Notes under the pieces: generated by a model
Database searches by the model: none
What the model was told of the DNA's origin: nothing
What the model saw: the letters and a program-made list of their open reading frames with translations, nothing else
NCBI GenBank assembly: GCA_013397455.1
Contig: VYZB01000280.1
Coordinates: forward strand, 452,492-516,491
Length of the DNA stretch: 64,000 bases
Reading direction: 5' to 3'
Source of the DNA: Crotophaga sulcirostris
Taxonomy: Eukaryota; Chordata; Aves; Cuculiformes; Crotophagidae
Part shown: positions 63,001 through 64,000 of the stretch, piece by piece
Layout: every line of letters starts with the position of its first letter
How positions within the stretch are numbered: the stretch's first letter is position 1
Made by a program: the position numbers and the translations under genes

Positions 63001-64000
63001 AATCACGATCCCATCCTTTGATGGAAAAAAGATCACAAAATAATGACAATTTAAATAATAAAGAATTAATAACAGTCTCTAGCACTAATGAGCTCTACCA
63101 CAACGTTTTAGATCTTCCAAGTTTTATGCAAATTAATTATTCCCATAAGCAACATAAATGTCACATGATGTACAACTCCAAAAGGATTGCGGATAATCCT
63201 GAAGCATAAGGAATAACTTCGCAAACCATTTGTCACCTCGGTCTGTCCACTGTCCCCTGGAGAAGATGGTAGCTTGGCAGAGAGGAGACTCAAAGCTCTA
63301 CTCATCCATGTATATCCGAGCAGCTAGAAGCACCAGGATCACAAGAGAATCATCTAAAGAGACAGACCGGTGCCAACACCCCTTCATGACAAAAGGGAAC
63401 TCTAATTGCATCTGAAATAGGGGTTTTAACAGCTAAAGCCGGATCCATAAATAAACCAAGATTAGGGATCACAATTTCTTTTGCTTTGTATAATAATATC
63501 CAGATCCAACAGTAAGAGGGAAATTCTGCACTGCATTAGCATCCTGTGCAGGGTTGGCAGTGCTCAGCTCTGGTTGCAGCGCTCGGATGCGCAGATGCTG
63601 TGCTCCTTGCAGAAATACCAGCCTGCTGTCCACTGCCATGGAGCATCCTGCTCTGATGCGATGGTCACCATCACACTGAAGATAAAAGCTGAGCCCACAA
63701 GCAGCCAAAATGGCAGCAATGAATGGGGAAAGCTCTTTGAATCAGCTTTATGTTACCCCAGAAGTAGTAAAATAAGGACTTGGAAATGATTACAAGTAGA
63801 AGCATAAGAGGACCTTTACAGCAGGACAGGCACTGTTCTTGTACGTGTGCTTAACCTTCAGAGCTTGCACAGAGGAACTCTGGTTCATGTCAGGAGTACC
63901 CATGTGAATGTTTCATGCACTGCAAGGGTCTGTGCTATCTACTTGAAGAAACTATCATAGACAAGCTAAGTCCACCTAGATCTCCATACACACTTCAAGC
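60010..64000. other. Non-coding stretch, no gene recognised
   Basis: Short open frames only (the longest about 140 codons, minus 60492-60917, Cys-rich without a recognisable pattern). An A-rich tract lies near 60385-60411 and a CTCF-like motif at 61884-61900. Nothing else is distinctive to the end of the window. Confidence 0.55.
61884..61900 (+). promoter_or_regulatory. CTCF-like motif
   Basis: 'tgcagcagggggcaaag' matches the CTCF core (CCASYAGRKGGC type) at nearly every informative position, including the central AGGGGGC. It is the best such match noticed in the window. Occupancy cannot be judged from sequence. Confidence 0.35.

Noticed and set aside
1..64000. CRISPR arrays, tRNA or rRNA genes, operons, plasmid or phage features
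   Set aside because: No regularly spaced direct repeats, tRNA-like cloverleaf sequences with recognisable A and B boxes, or rRNA blocks were seen. The CR1 content shows the DNA is from a bird genome.

Overview
The window reads as avian nuclear DNA. Five fragments of CR1 retrotransposons (the dominant LINE of birds) are recognisable, three of them with the typical 3' end containing variants of 'ttccaacc' plus an ATTCTATG-like tail. There are also faint MIR/L2-type relics and long A/T homopolymers. No operon structure, long intronless genes or ribosome binding sites are present. The species cannot be named from the sequence.

Most of the window is non-coding intergenic or intronic DNA. From 1 to about 51.5 kb I see no convincing exon. 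That stretch holds three CR1 3' ends (24.7, 31.7 and 33.4 kb), a decaying 15-bp minisatellite (5.94-6.08 kb), homopolymer and TA runs, a TG/CA-rich block (12.25-12.53 kb), a doubled AP-1-like motif (14.66 kb) and a mild CpG cluster (11.0-11.8 kb). The many open frames of 100-200 codons there lack recognisable domains and look like chance.

The most interesting part is the minus strand between 54.14 and 51.52 kb. Five putative exons (185, 85, 84, 55 and 484+ nt) are separated by short GT-AG introns, and their reading phases agree at every junction. They would encode about 296 residues: one hydrophobic transmembrane-like segment, a short Ser/Pro/acidic linker, and a 160-residue C-terminal region ending in a stop. 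A canonical AATAAA followed by a T-rich tract lies about 0.9 kb downstream of that stop. I do not recognise the protein. The 5' end is not found, and an ancient interspersed repeat sits immediately upstream of the first exon. This is a sequence-based inference, not a confirmed gene.

Further right are an antisense CR1 reverse-transcriptase fragment (55.8-56.2 kb), an AT-motif-rich stretch that could be a conserved regulatory element (56.85-57.09 kb), a 68-codon minus-strand ORF with one membrane-like segment (58.75-58.95 kb), a very old plus-strand CR1 remnant (59.36-59.51 kb), a MIR/L2 relic (59.92-60.0 kb) and a CTCF-like motif (61.88 kb). The last 2 kb show nothing distinctive.
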